Shown here one piece after another: positions 22,176 through 29,337 of a DNA stretch of 64,000 bases. The notes under the pieces were generated by a model that saw nothing but the letters and a program-made list of their open reading frames with translations, had not been told where the DNA came from and made no database searches. The DNA comes from Hamadaea tsunoensis DSM 44101 (GTDB taxonomy: Bacteria; Actinomycetota; Actinomycetes; Mycobacteriales; Micromonosporaceae): positions 62,001-126,000 of the forward strand of contig NZ_AUAX01000024.1 of the NCBI RefSeq assembly GCF_000428945.1, read 5' to 3'. The first letter of the stretch is position 1, and every line of letters begins with the position of its first letter. A program made the translations under genes and the position numbers.

Positions 22176-22735
22176 GCGGACGGCTCAGTGGCGGGCAGCT
22201 CAGCCCCTGGCAGCTCAGTCACGGGCAGTTCTGTTACTGGCAGGTCGGTTACTGGCAGATCTGTTACTGGCAGATCTGTTACTGGCAGATCGGTGTAGAA
22301 GCAGGTCGGTTCGCCCGTGTGGCAGGCGGCGCCGACCTGGTCGACGCTGACCAGCAGGGCGTCCCCGTCGCAGTCGATCGCCACGCCGCGGACGTACTGC
22401 GCGTGACCGGACGTCTCGCCTTTGACCCAGTACTCGCCGCGGCTCCGGGACCAGTAGGTGGCCCGGCCGGTGGCCAGCGTACGCGCCAGGGCCTCGTCGT
22501 CCATCCAGGCGAGCATGAGCACCTCGCCGGTGCCGTGCCGCTGAACGACGGCCGCCACGAGCCCGTGTTCGTCCCGCTTGAGCCGCGCGGCGATCGCGGG
22601 ATCGAGCGAGCTCACACCGGTCCCCCGACCACCGGCTCCCGGAGCACTGCCCCGCGCGACACTGCTCTGCGGAGGGCTGCTCTGCGGAGGACCGGCCTGC
22701 GGAGCACCGTCCTGACGCACGACTTCCTGGGTCAT
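22172..22735 (-). CDS. hisI: Phosphoribosyl-AMP cyclohydrolase with repeat tail
   Basis: HisI opens the adenine ring of PR-AMP in histidine synthesis. The core (about residues 50-150) carries [29 protein letters not shown], the metal-binding DCDGDALLV and a catalytic [10 protein letters not shown]. The N-terminus is an extra Gly/Ser/Gln-rich stretch of about 40 residues. The C-terminus ends in seven or so five-residue repeats of the LPVTD type encoded by 15-bp tandem units. It is coupled by ATGA to trpE, linking histidine and tryptophan genes, as often seen in actinobacteria. Confidence 0.95.
   Translation of the reverse strand: MTQEVVRQDGAPQAGPPQSSPPQSSVARGSAPGAGGRGTGVSSLDPAIAARLKRDEHGLVAAVVQRHGTGEVLMLAWMDDEALARTLATGRATYWSRSRGEYWVKGETSGHAQYVRGVAIDCDGDALLVSVDQVGAACHTGEPTCFYTDLPVTDLPVTDLPVTDLPVTELPVTELPGAELPATEPSA
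22194..22298. repeat. In-gene tandem array in hisI, seven 15-bp units
   Basis: Units such as GGCAGATCTGTTACT repeat at exact 15-bp spacing and encode the [10 protein letters not shown] tail of HisI. The two central units are identical. Confidence 0.85.
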
Positions 22736-22943
22736 GCGGTCGATTGTCCCCGCCCGGTGATCGGATCACGAAGCAAGGGGTCCGGAGTTGGGACGTACGT
22801 CCTGTCACTCCCCGTAAAGCTTCCTAGGCAGCTGACCTGATTCTTGATCTGAGTCCTGACCTGAATCCAGTCTGAATCCCCGCCTGAATCCCGGTTTGCT
22901 TCCGGTCTGATCCGTGCCCAGCGGGCCTGTCGCCGACCCGCCG

Positions 22944-22982
22944 TTGACGGCCGCCAAGAACTCATCTAGCGTTGAATTCAAC
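22944..22982 (+). promoter_or_regulatory. Promoter with overlapping perfect palindrome upstream of ABC-2 exporter
   Basis: TTGACG (22944-22949) and TAGCGT (22967-22972) are separated by 17 bases, a good sigma-70-type spacing. The 12-bp perfect palindrome GTTGAATTCAAC occupies 22971-22982, covering the -10/+1 region. A TetR-family gene lies at the end of the exporter locus (24636), so this palindrome is its best candidate operator. Confidence 0.55.
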
Positions 22983-23043
22983 ACGCAATGAAATTCACCC
23001 CCCACCGAACTGGCTACACCCACCCATCGATCTGGGAGGAACG

Positions 23044-23784
23044 ATGATCGAGGTCAAAGACCTCGTGGTCGTGCGGGGTAGGCGTACCGTCCTCGACGGG
23101 TTCTCCTGCTCCGTGCCGACCGGCAGCGTCACCGGGCTGCTCGGCCCCAGCGGCTCCGGCAAGACCACGCTCATGCGCGCCGTCGTCGGCGTACAGAAGG
23201 TCAAGGGCGGCACGGTCACCGTCCTGGGCAGCGCCGCCGGCTCCGCCGAGCTGCGCAAGAAGATCGGTTACCTCACGCAGGCCCCGAGCATCTACGCGGA
23301 TCTGACCGTACGCGAGAACGCCCGCTACTTCGCCGCTCTCTACGGACTGGAGGCGGCGCACGCCGACCAGGTCGTGCGCGACGTCGGCCTCGGTGACGCG
23401 GCCCGGCAGCTGGTCGCCGACCTGTCCGGCGGCCAGCGCAGCCGCGCCTCGCTGGCCTGTGCGCTGGTGGGCAAGCCGGAGGTGCTCGTCCTCGACGAGC
23501 CGACGGTCGGCCAGGATCCCGTGCTGCGCGACGAGCTCTGGGGGCAGTTCCGGGCGGCGGCCGCCGCCGGCACGACGGTCCTCGTGTCCAGCCATGTGAT
23601 GGACGAGGCCAACCGGTGCGACCGGCTACTGCTGATCAGGCAGGGCGCGCTCATCGCCGACGACACCCCGGCCGCGGTGAAGGCGGCCGCCGGCACCGAC
23701 GACCTCGACGCGGCCTTCCTGCGGCTCATCCGCGACCGCGGTGAGGACGACGCCGCCCTGGCCACGAAGGAGGCGGGGGAATGA
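23044..23784 (+). CDS. ABC-2 type exporter ATP-binding protein
   Basis: This 246-residue ATPase subunit has Walker A GPSGSGKT at residues 34-41, the Q-loop in YLTQAP, signature LSGGQRSRASLACAL near 129, Walker B VLVLDEPTVGQDP near 147 and a switch His in VSSHVMDEA. It is DrrA-like in size. It would power the adjacent six-helix permease to export a hydrophobic or drug-like compound; the substrate is unknown. A strong GGGAGGA Shine-Dalgarno precedes the ATG. The gene overlaps the permease start by ATGA and is preceded by the operator-promoter at 22944-22982. Confidence 0.93.
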   Translation: MIEVKDLVVVRGRRTVLDGFSCSVPTGSVTGLLGPSGSGKTTLMRAVVGVQKVKGGTVTVLGSAAGSAELRKKIGYLTQAPSIYADLTVRENARYFAALYGLEAAHADQVVRDVGLGDAARQLVADLSGGQRSRASLACALVGKPEVLVLDEPTVGQDPVLRDELWGQFRAAAAAGTTVLVSSHVMDEANRCDRLLLIRQGALIADDTPAAVKAAAGTDDLDAAFLRLIRDRGEDDAALATKEAGE

Positions 23785-24509
23785 TCCTCGCGCACACCAC
23801 CCGGCGCATCCTCGGCCAGCTGCGCCACGACCGGCGTACGGTCGGGCTCCTCGTGGTGGTCCCGGTCCTGCTGCTGACGCTGCTCTACTTCATGTACGAC
23901 GGCCAGGAGCAGCTGTTCGACCACATCGCACTGATCATGCTGGGGATCTTCCCCTTCATCATCATGTTCCTCGTGACCAGCATCGCCATGCTCCGCGAAC
24001 GCACCACCGGTACGCTCGAACGCCTGCTCACGACGCCGTTGAAGCGTACGGACCTGCTGTTCGGGTACGGCATCGCGTTCGGGGTCGCCGCCGCGATCCA
24101 GGCGTCGATCGCCAGCGGAGTCGCGTACTGGCTGCTGGGACTGTCCACACAGGGCAATCCGGCGCTGGTCGTGCTGATCGCCGTCACGAACGCCGTCCTC
24201 GGGGTCGCCCTGGGGCTGCTGGCGAGCGCGTTCGCGCGTACGGAATTCCAGGCGGTGCAGTTCATGCCGGTGATCGCGATCCCGCAGATCCTCCTGTGCG
24301 GGCTGTTCGTCGCGCGGGACCAGATGGCGGGCTGGCTGCAGGCGATCAGCGACGTTCTGCCCCTCACGTACGCCGTCGAGGCGCTTCAGGAGGTCGGCAA
24401 GTACACCGACGCGACCGCCACGATGTGGCGCGACCTGGGCATCGTCGCGGGAGCGGTGGTCCTGGCCCTGGTCGCGGCGTCCCTGACCCTCCGCCGCCGG
24501 ACGGCATGA
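23781..24509 (+). CDS. ABC-2 type exporter permease
   Basis: This 242-residue permease has about six membrane segments (residues around 22-40, 50-72, 92-115, 127-150, 160-180 and 215-235) and the ABC2_membrane motif RERTTGTLERLLTTPLKRTDLLFGY after the second helix. It would form a dimer in the cytoplasmic membrane with the preceding ATPase. Its start overlaps the ATPase stop (ATGA). A tandem array and then the TetR gene follow. Confidence 0.93.
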   Translation: MILAHTTRRILGQLRHDRRTVGLLVVVPVLLLTLLYFMYDGQEQLFDHIALIMLGIFPFIIMFLVTSIAMLRERTTGTLERLLTTPLKRTDLLFGYGIAFGVAAAIQASIASGVAYWLLGLSTQGNPALVVLIAVTNAVLGVALGLLASAFARTEFQAVQFMPVIAIPQILLCGLFVARDQMAGWLQAISDVLPLTYAVEALQEVGKYTDATATMWRDLGIVAGAVVLALVAASLTLRRRTA

Positions 24510-24529
24510 GCGGGCACAGCCCCGGCTAG

Positions 24530-24619
24530 CAGCGGGCACAGCGTCGGCAGGCACGCTGTCGGCAAGCACAGCGTCGGCGGGCTCAATCTCGGCAAGCACA
24601 GCGTCCGCAGGCACGGAAG
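24530..24619. repeat. Tandem array, about six 15-bp units
   Basis: Units such as CGGCAAGCACAGCGT repeat at 15-bp spacing from 24545, with looser copies upstream, between the permease and the TetR gene. Confidence 0.75.
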
Positions 24620-24635
24620 GCGCTTCTGAAAGACT

Positions 24636-25253
24636 ATGTCCATGCGGAAGAACGGCCGGACGGGACGGCGACCGGGCACACCGGACACCCGGGAGACGAT
24701 CCTGTCCGCCGCCCGCGACGCGTTCGCGGAGAAGGGTTTCGACGGCGCGACCGTACGCGCGATCGCCACGGCCGCGGCCGTCGACCCGGCCCTCGTCCAC
24801 CACTATTTCGGCACCAAGGAACAGTTGTTCCTCGCGGCGATGCGGATTCCCGTGGATCCCGCCGAAATCATTCCCGTGGTCGTCGGCGGCGGCCCCGACA
24901 ACGCCGGCGAGAACCTGATCCGCATGTTCCTGAAGATGTGGGACTCGCCTTTCGGATCGGCGGGCACGGCGCTGGTCCGATCGGCCGTCAGTAGCGAGTG
25001 GACAGCACGGCTGCTGCGGGAGTTCCTCGTCACCCAGCTGCTCCGGCGCATCACGCGGGAGCTGGGCGTCGACCCTGCCGAGGCACCGCTGCGGGGCGCT
25101 TTGGTGGCCTCGCAGATCGCCGGGTTGGCGATGACCCGCTACATCATCAAGCTGGAGCCCATAGCGAGTGCCGCACCGGAGTTGCTCATCGCCGCGATGG
25201 GCCCGACGATCCAGCGCTATTTCACCGGCCCCATGAATTCACCGGCACCCTGA
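24636..25253 (+). CDS. TetR-family regulator, probable repressor of the ABC-2 exporter
   Basis: This 205-residue protein has an N-terminal HTH: RETILSAARDAFAEKGFDGATVRAIATAAAVDPALVHHYFGTKEQLF (about 20-66), a textbook TetR_N. The C-terminal helical domain ends LIAAMGPTIQRYF, like other exporter-linked TetR proteins of actinobacteria. It is codirectional with, and next to, the exporter genes, and the palindrome over their promoter is its likely site. The ATG at 24642 is an alternative start. Its last codons run into the 17-bp array that follows. Confidence 0.92.
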   Translation: MSMRKNGRTGRRPGTPDTRETILSAARDAFAEKGFDGATVRAIATAAAVDPALVHHYFGTKEQLFLAAMRIPVDPAEIIPVVVGGGPDNAGENLIRMFLKMWDSPFGSAGTALVRSAVSSEWTARLLREFLVTQLLRRITRELGVDPAEAPLRGALVASQIAGLAMTRYIIKLEPIASAAPELLIAAMGPTIQRYFTGPMNSPAP

Positions 25254-25318
25254 ATTTCGCCGGCACCCTGAATTCACCAGCACCTCGAATTTCACCGGCA
25301 CCCTGAATTTCACCAGCC
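25235..25318. repeat. Tandem array after the TetR gene, 17-bp units
   Basis: Diverged units based on TTCACCGGCACCCTGAA repeat about five times. The first one overlaps the final codons of the TetR gene. Confidence 0.65.
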
Positions 25319-25360
25319 CTGAAACAGCCTGAACAAGCTTCGGCACCCTGCGACCGCTTC

Positions 25361-25456
25361 TCAGAACGGCAGCTTTCAGAACCGGCAGCTCTCAGAACCG
25401 GCAGCTCTCAGAACCGGCAGCTCTCAGAACCGGCAGCCCTCAGAACCGGCAGCCTT
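25361..25456. repeat. Tandem array, six 16-bp units
   Basis: TCAGAACCGGCAGCTC repeats with one 15-bp and five 16-bp units, ending at the stop codon of the DUF2470-type gene. Confidence 0.85.
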
Positions 25457-26052
25457 CAGAGCGGTACCGCGGCCGCGTACGCGTCGACGTCAACGTCGAT
25501 CAGTTCGCCGTCCCGTTCCAGCCGGACCTCCGCCACGTCGAGGTGGTGCAGTTCGAAGGCGCCGCCGACGTCGAGCAGATCGCCGAGCGGGTTGACCTCG
25601 GCGAACTCGATGGCCGCCTGCTTGAGCGCGATCCCGTGAATGGGATGCGCCCAGCCGGAGATCCACACTCGGACCCGCTCGTCGACCGCTTCCACGCACA
25701 CCACCACGGCGACATCGTCCACGGCAGCGGCCCCCGTCCCGGTTGCGCCGGTACGCGGCATGAGCGCCTGGGCCAGGCCGGAACCCGTGCGGCACAACAG
25801 CATCGGGTTGCCGTTCGCGTCGGTGGCGTGGCGTACGCGGAACGGGCCCGTCGCCCACGCGATCTGGGCCACCCCGAGCAGCCGCCCCTGCGCGAGCGTA
25901 CGCGCGAGGACCGCGGGCGCGATCGGGGCCGGGCGCAAGCCGGCGGGAGTGAGGCGGGCTGAGGTTCCGTCCGGCATCGCAGAGCCCCCCATCACGGAGT
26001 CCCCCATCGCAGATTCCCCCATGGCAGAGCCCTCCATCGCGGAGTCCCGCAT
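25456..26052 (-). CDS. DUF2470-domain / heme-utilisation-type FMN-binding-fold protein
   Basis: This protein of about 198 residues has a C-terminal segment, HHLDVAEVRLERDGELIDVDVDAYAAA, that matches my memory of DUF2470 proteins in actinobacterial iron regulons. These are related to the HugZ/pyridoxamine-oxidase fold used in heme breakdown. No heme ligand can be assigned by eye. Two DtxR/IdeR-like iron boxes lie 29-67 bases upstream, supporting an iron role. The first 26 residues are Met-Gly-Ser repeats from a 15-bp array that supplies an ATG every five codons, so the true start is uncertain. It is divergent from rpsD. Confidence 0.65.
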   Translation of the reverse strand: MRDSAMEGSAMGESAMGDSVMGGSAMPDGTSARLTPAGLRPAPIAPAVLARTLAQGRLLGVAQIAWATGPFRVRHATDANGNPMLLCRTGSGLAQALMPRTGATGTGAAAVDDVAVVVCVEAVDERVRVWISGWAHPIHGIALKQAAIEFAEVNPLGDLLDVGGAFELHHLDVAEVRLERDGELIDVDVDAYAAAVPL

Positions 26053-26053
26053 C
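25979..26053. repeat. In-gene tandem array, five 15-bp units
   Basis: Five consecutive 15-bp units at the 5' end of the DUF2470-type gene each carry an in-frame ATG on the minus strand. Confidence 0.8.
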
Positions 26054-26080
26054 GCATACCTCCAGAAATCCTGCGACTAC

Positions 26081-26119
26081 TTAAGTTAGGCTACCCTTGC
26101 TAAGGTCAGCCTAACCCGA
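26081..26119. promoter_or_regulatory. Two tandem DtxR/IdeR-type iron boxes
   Basis: TTAAGTTAGGCTACCCTTG (26081-26099) matches the 19-bp iron-box consensus TTAGGTTAGGCTAACCTAA at 15 positions. TAAGGTCAGCCTAACCCGA (26101-26119) matches it at about 14. They sit one base apart between the DUF2470-type gene and rpsD, nearer to the former. This implies repression in iron-replete cells. Confidence 0.7.
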
Positions 26120-26179
26120 ACAGGCGGCGGGAAGCCAGCCCCGATCTCGGCCGGCACCCCAGGAGTGCTCCGACGGCGC

Positions 26180-26226
26180 CCCATGAGCAGACCCCATGAA
26201 CAGACCCATGAACAGACCCCATGAGC
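26180..26226. repeat. Short direct repeats upstream of rpsD
   Basis: The word ATGA(A/G)CAGACCC, or its start, recurs about four times at 11-15 bp spacing just before the rpsD ribosome binding site. Confidence 0.6.
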
Positions 26227-26237
26227 AGGAGGAACCA

Positions 26238-26846
26238 GTGAATCAATCGCGGCCGAAGGCGAAGCGTTCCCGCGCGCTCGGCATACCGCTGACCCCCAAG
26301 TGCGTGAAGTACTTCGAGCGCCGACCCTTCCCGCCGGGCGTACACGGCCGGGCCCGCCGCAAGCCCAGCGACTACCAGGTACGCCTGCTGGAGAAGCAGC
26401 GCCTCAAGGCCCAGTACAACGTCAGCGAGACCCAGCTGCGGCGGGCCTTCGACGCCGCGCACCGGTCGGCCGGCAAGACCGGTGACGTGCTGGTCGCCCT
26501 GCTGGAGACGAGACTGGACGCGCTCGTGCTGCGGGCCGGCCTCGCCCGCACGATCTACCAGGCCCGCCAGGCGGTCAGCCACGGGCACATCACCGTCGAC
26601 GGGCGGAAGGTCGACATCCCGAGCTATCGCGTGCAGCCCTATCAGCGCATCGGCGTACGCGACGCCAGCCGCGCCAAGCCGCCGTTCCAGATCGCGGCCG
26701 CCGGTGCGCATGTCGGAGCGCGGACGGCGCCGTATCTCTCCGTGGACATCGGTGGATTGACGGCGACCCTGCTGCGGGCGCCGGAGCGTACGGAGATCCC
26801 GGTCGTGTGCGACGAACAGTTGGTCGTCGAGTTCTACTCACGCTGA
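26238..26846 (+). CDS. rpsD: 30S ribosomal protein S4 (cysteine-poor form)
   Basis: S4 binds 16S rRNA early in 30S assembly. The 202-residue protein has the S4 N-terminal domain ([32 protein letters not shown]) and the S4 RNA-binding domain ([41 protein letters not shown]). The N-terminal zinc-cysteine cluster found in some actinobacterial S4 proteins is absent; only two scattered cysteines occur. It stands alone, not in an rpsM-rpsK-rpoA cluster, as the stand-alone rpsD of Streptomyces does. The GTG start has a perfect AGGAGGAA upstream. An intrinsic terminator follows. Confidence 0.95.
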   Translation: MNQSRPKAKRSRALGIPLTPKCVKYFERRPFPPGVHGRARRKPSDYQVRLLEKQRLKAQYNVSETQLRRAFDAAHRSAGKTGDVLVALLETRLDALVLRAGLARTIYQARQAVSHGHITVDGRKVDIPSYRVQPYQRIGVRDASRAKPPFQIAAAGAHVGARTAPYLSVDIGGLTATLLRAPERTEIPVVCDEQLVVEFYSR

Positions 26847-26888
26847 TACTCAGTCATTCATATATAACGAAGTATACGAAGTCCCCAC

Positions 26889-26925
26889 GGGGCCCGCGCA
26901 AGATCGCGCGGGCCCCTTGTTTTCG
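26889..26925 (+). terminator. Intrinsic terminator of rpsD
   Basis: An 11-bp perfect GC stem (GGGGCCCGCGC / GCGCGGGCCCC) with a 6-base loop is followed by TTGTTTTC, 43 bases after the rpsD stop. Confidence 0.9.
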
Positions 26926-26949
26926 TGCGGTTAAGTGCACGTAACTGAA

Positions 26950-27021
26950 TTGTTATCGGCGGCAACAAACCGTGGACTTGCGTGAACCCTCCGCAGCGGC
27001 ATACGTTGCCGGACACAACAA
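26950..27021 (+). promoter_or_regulatory. Two candidate ROK-repressor operators upstream of the sugar importer
   Basis: A 17-bp element occurs twice in opposite orientation: GTTGCCGCCGATAACAA on the minus strand (26950-26966) and GTTGCCGGACACAACAA on the plus strand (27005-27021), with 13 of 17 bases shared. Both contain TTGT/ACAA dyads resembling known XylR-type ROK operators. The ROK gene at the operon end is the likely binder. Confidence 0.5.
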
Positions 27022-27047
27022 AACCTTCGTGTGGCCGGCTTCACGTC

Positions 27048-27079
27048 GGCCGCACCGGCTTCCGGAGGCCGGTGCGGCC
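27048..27079 (+). other. Strong hairpin in the leader of the sugar-importer operon
   Basis: A perfect 12-bp stem (GGCCGCACCGGC / GCCGGTGCGGCC) with an 8-base loop lies about 145 bases before the binding-protein start. There is no U-run, so it is not a classical terminator; it may stabilise or regulate the leader. I see no gene in 26930-27224. Confidence 0.5.
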
Positions 27080-27224
27080 ACCCCTGACCCCGCGCCCGCC
27101 GGACGGAACGCAAGCCCCTTGGCGCTCCGCCGGCGTACGCACCCCGCCTCGTCCGACCCGCTCGACGAGGCACCCCGCGAGGCGCGTCCCCCGCGGGCAC
27201 CCCCCGAGAGGAATCTGAGCAAAG

Positions 27225-28316
27225 ATGCGCAGGAGTTTCCTTGCCGTCGCCGCCGTCGGCTTCATCGCCGTCGGCAGCCTTGCCGCTTGCAGCGACAAGA
27301 CCGACACCGGCTCGAACACCCCGAAGAAGCCGAAGATCGGCGTCATCCTCCCCGACAGCAAGTCCTCCAACCGGTGGGAGACGGCCGACCACAAGTACCT
27401 CGAGGACGCCTTCAAGGCGGCCGGCGTCGACTACGACATCCAGAACGCTCAGGGTGACAAGAGCGCGTTCCAGACGATCGCCGACCAGATGATCACCAAC
27501 GGCGCGACCGTCCTGCTCACGGTGAACCTGGACTCCGGCACGGGCAAGGCCGTCATCGACAAGGCGCGCGCCCAGGGCGTCGCGACCATCGACTACGACC
27601 GCCTCACCCTCGGCGGCAACGCGTCCTACTACGTCTCGTTCGACAACGAGGCCGTGGGCAAGCTGCAGGGCCAGGGCCTGGTGGACTGCCTCACCACGAA
27701 GGGCGTGAAGAACCCGGTCATCGCCGAGCTCAACGGCTCGCCGACCGACAACAACGCGACCCTGTTCAAGAACGGCTACGACTCGGTCCTCAAGCCCAAG
27801 TACGACTCCAAGGAGTACACCAAGGGCCCGGACCAGTCGGTTCCGGACTGGGACAACGCGCAGGGCGGCGTTCTGTTCGAGCAGATGCTGACCCAGGCCA
27901 ACGGCAAGATCGACGGCGTGCTCGCCGCCAACGACGGCCTCGGCAACGCGGCGATCGCGATCCTGAAGAAGAACAAGCTGAACGGCAAGGTCCCGGTGAC
28001 CGGCCAGGACGCGACCGTTCAGGGTCTGCAGAACATCCTCGCCGGCGACCAGTGCATGACGGTCTACAAGGCGATCAAGCAGGAGGCGGACGCCGCTTCG
28101 GCGCTGGCCATCTCGCTCGCCAAGGGTGAGAAGAAGGACACCGGCGTGACGGTGACCGACCCGACCACCCAGAAGACCGTTCCGTCCGTGCTGCTGACCC
28201 CGAAGGCGATCACCTTCGCGACGGTCAAGGACGTCGTCGCCGACGGCTTCGTCACCAAGGCCGACCTGTGCACCGCGGAGTTCGCGGCGAAGTGCACCGA
28301 GGCCGGCATCAGCTGA
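27225..28316 (+). CDS. Sugar ABC transporter substrate-binding lipoprotein (XylF/RbsB-like)
   Basis: This 363-residue protein starts with a lipoprotein signal peptide whose lipobox LAAC gives lipidated Cys22. The mature part is a periplasmic-binding-protein-1 fold: KIGVILPDSKSSNRWETADHKYLEDAF, ADQMITNGATVLLTVNLDSGTGKAVI, VLAANDGLGNAAIAIL and GKVPVTGQDATVQG are typical of xylose/ribose binders. It is the first gene of a four-gene importer unit (with ATPase, permease and ROK repressor). The exact sugar cannot be fixed; xylose-like is most plausible. Lgt at 9649 would lipidate it. Confidence 0.93.
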   Translation: MRRSFLAVAAVGFIAVGSLAACSDKTDTGSNTPKKPKIGVILPDSKSSNRWETADHKYLEDAFKAAGVDYDIQNAQGDKSAFQTIADQMITNGATVLLTVNLDSGTGKAVIDKARAQGVATIDYDRLTLGGNASYYVSFDNEAVGKLQGQGLVDCLTTKGVKNPVIAELNGSPTDNNATLFKNGYDSVLKPKYDSKEYTKGPDQSVPDWDNAQGGVLFEQMLTQANGKIDGVLAANDGLGNAAIAILKKNKLNGKVPVTGQDATVQGLQNILAGDQCMTVYKAIKQEADAASALAISLAKGEKKDTGVTVTDPTTQKTVPSVLLTPKAITFATVKDVVADGFVTKADLCTAEFAAKCTEAGIS

Positions 28317-28415
28317 CCAGGCTCCGCCTGAGCCAGCCTCACCGCAGCGAACCCGGCCGGGACGGCGCCCCACCGTAGCGGGCACGTCCCCCGGCCCGGC
28401 CGGGCAGCACATCGA

Positions 28416-28463
28416 CACCGCGGCTCGCCCGCGTTCCACCTGGGACGCCGGCGAGCCGCGGTG
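28416..28463 (+). other. Intercistronic stem-loop between binding-protein and ATPase genes
   Basis: A perfect 14-bp stem (28416-28429 with 28450-28463) with a 20-base loop lies in the 235-base gap. Such structures often protect the upstream message and allow more binding protein than membrane components. A second GC-rich dyad precedes it at about 28350-28405. Confidence 0.6.
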
Positions 28464-28551
28464 CGGGCGGGGCGGCCGCCGGTCCGAAGAACCGCTCTGC
28501 GTAAGGACTCCGCGTACGACTTCTCCGTACGACCTCTCAAGGAGAAACACC

Positions 28552-29337
28552 GTGACACCAGGCGACACCGCCGCCCCGCCGCTGCTGGAGCTGCGGGGCA
28601 TCAACAAGAGCTTCGGCCCCGTGCACGTGCTGCGCGACGTCGACTTCACCGTCCGGGCCGGCGAGGTGACCGCGCTGGTGGGTGACAACGGCGCCGGTAA
28701 GTCCACCCTCGTCAAATGCATCGGCGGGATCTACTCCACCGACAACGGTGAGACCCACATCGACGGCCAGAAGGTCAACATCCACGGTCCCCGGGACGCG
28801 GCGCACAACGGCATCGAGATCGTGTACCAGGACCTCGCGCTCTGCGACAACCTGGACATCGTCCAGAACATGTTCCTGGGCCGGGAGAAGCGCAGCGGGC
28901 TCATCCTCGACGAGCCGGCCATGGAGGAGCTCGCCGCGAAGACGCTGGCCGGGCTGTCCGTACGGACCGTGAAGTCGGTCCGCCAGCTCGTCTCCAGCCT
29001 GTCCGGCGGCCAGCGCCAGACCGTCGCGATCGCCAAGGCCGTGCTGTGGAACAGCCGCCTGGTGATCCTCGACGAGCCGACCGCCGCGCTCGGCGTCGCG
29101 CAGACCGCCCAGGTGCTGGAGCTCGTCCGGCGGCTCGCCGACAACGGCCTCGCCGTCGTCCTCATCTCCCACAACATGAACGACGTCTTCGCCGTCTCGG
29201 ACCGCATCGCCGCGCTCTACCTCGGCCGGATGGCCGCGCAGGTGCGCGCCACCGACGTCACCCACGCGCAGGTCGTGGAACTCATCACGGCCGGCCGGTC
29301 CGGCTCGCTGGGTCTCCAGCCGGAGGAAGCACTATGA
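28552..29337 (+). CDS. Sugar ABC transporter ATP-binding protein (single-domain, XylG-like)
   Basis: This 261-residue ATPase has Walker A GDNGAGKS (44-51), Q-loop IVYQDLALCDNL, signature LSGGQRQTVAIAKAV, Walker B LVILDEPTAALG and switch His in ISHNMNDV. It has one nucleotide-binding domain instead of the tandem two of RbsA/XylG (about 500 residues), a known short form in actinobacteria. The GTG start follows AAGGAGAAA. Its stop overlaps the permease ATG (ATGA). It drives uptake through the adjoining permease. Confidence 0.94.
   Translation: MTPGDTAAPPLLELRGINKSFGPVHVLRDVDFTVRAGEVTALVGDNGAGKSTLVKCIGGIYSTDNGETHIDGQKVNIHGPRDAAHNGIEIVYQDLALCDNLDIVQNMFLGREKRSGLILDEPAMEELAAKTLAGLSVRTVKSVRQLVSSLSGGQRQTVAIAKAVLWNSRLVILDEPTAALGVAQTAQVLELVRRLADNGLAVVLISHNMNDVFAVSDRIAALYLGRMAAQVRATDVTHAQVVELITAGRSGSLGLQPEEAL

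Noticed and set aside
22736-22943. Repeated CTGAATCC-like words before the ABC-2 exporter as a riboswitch
   Set aside because: The words are short and irregular and form no conserved stem set. They look like another decayed tandem array.
26238-26846. Zur-type control of rpsD as a zinc-free paralogue
   Set aside because: No Zur-like palindrome was found upstream; only iron boxes are visible.
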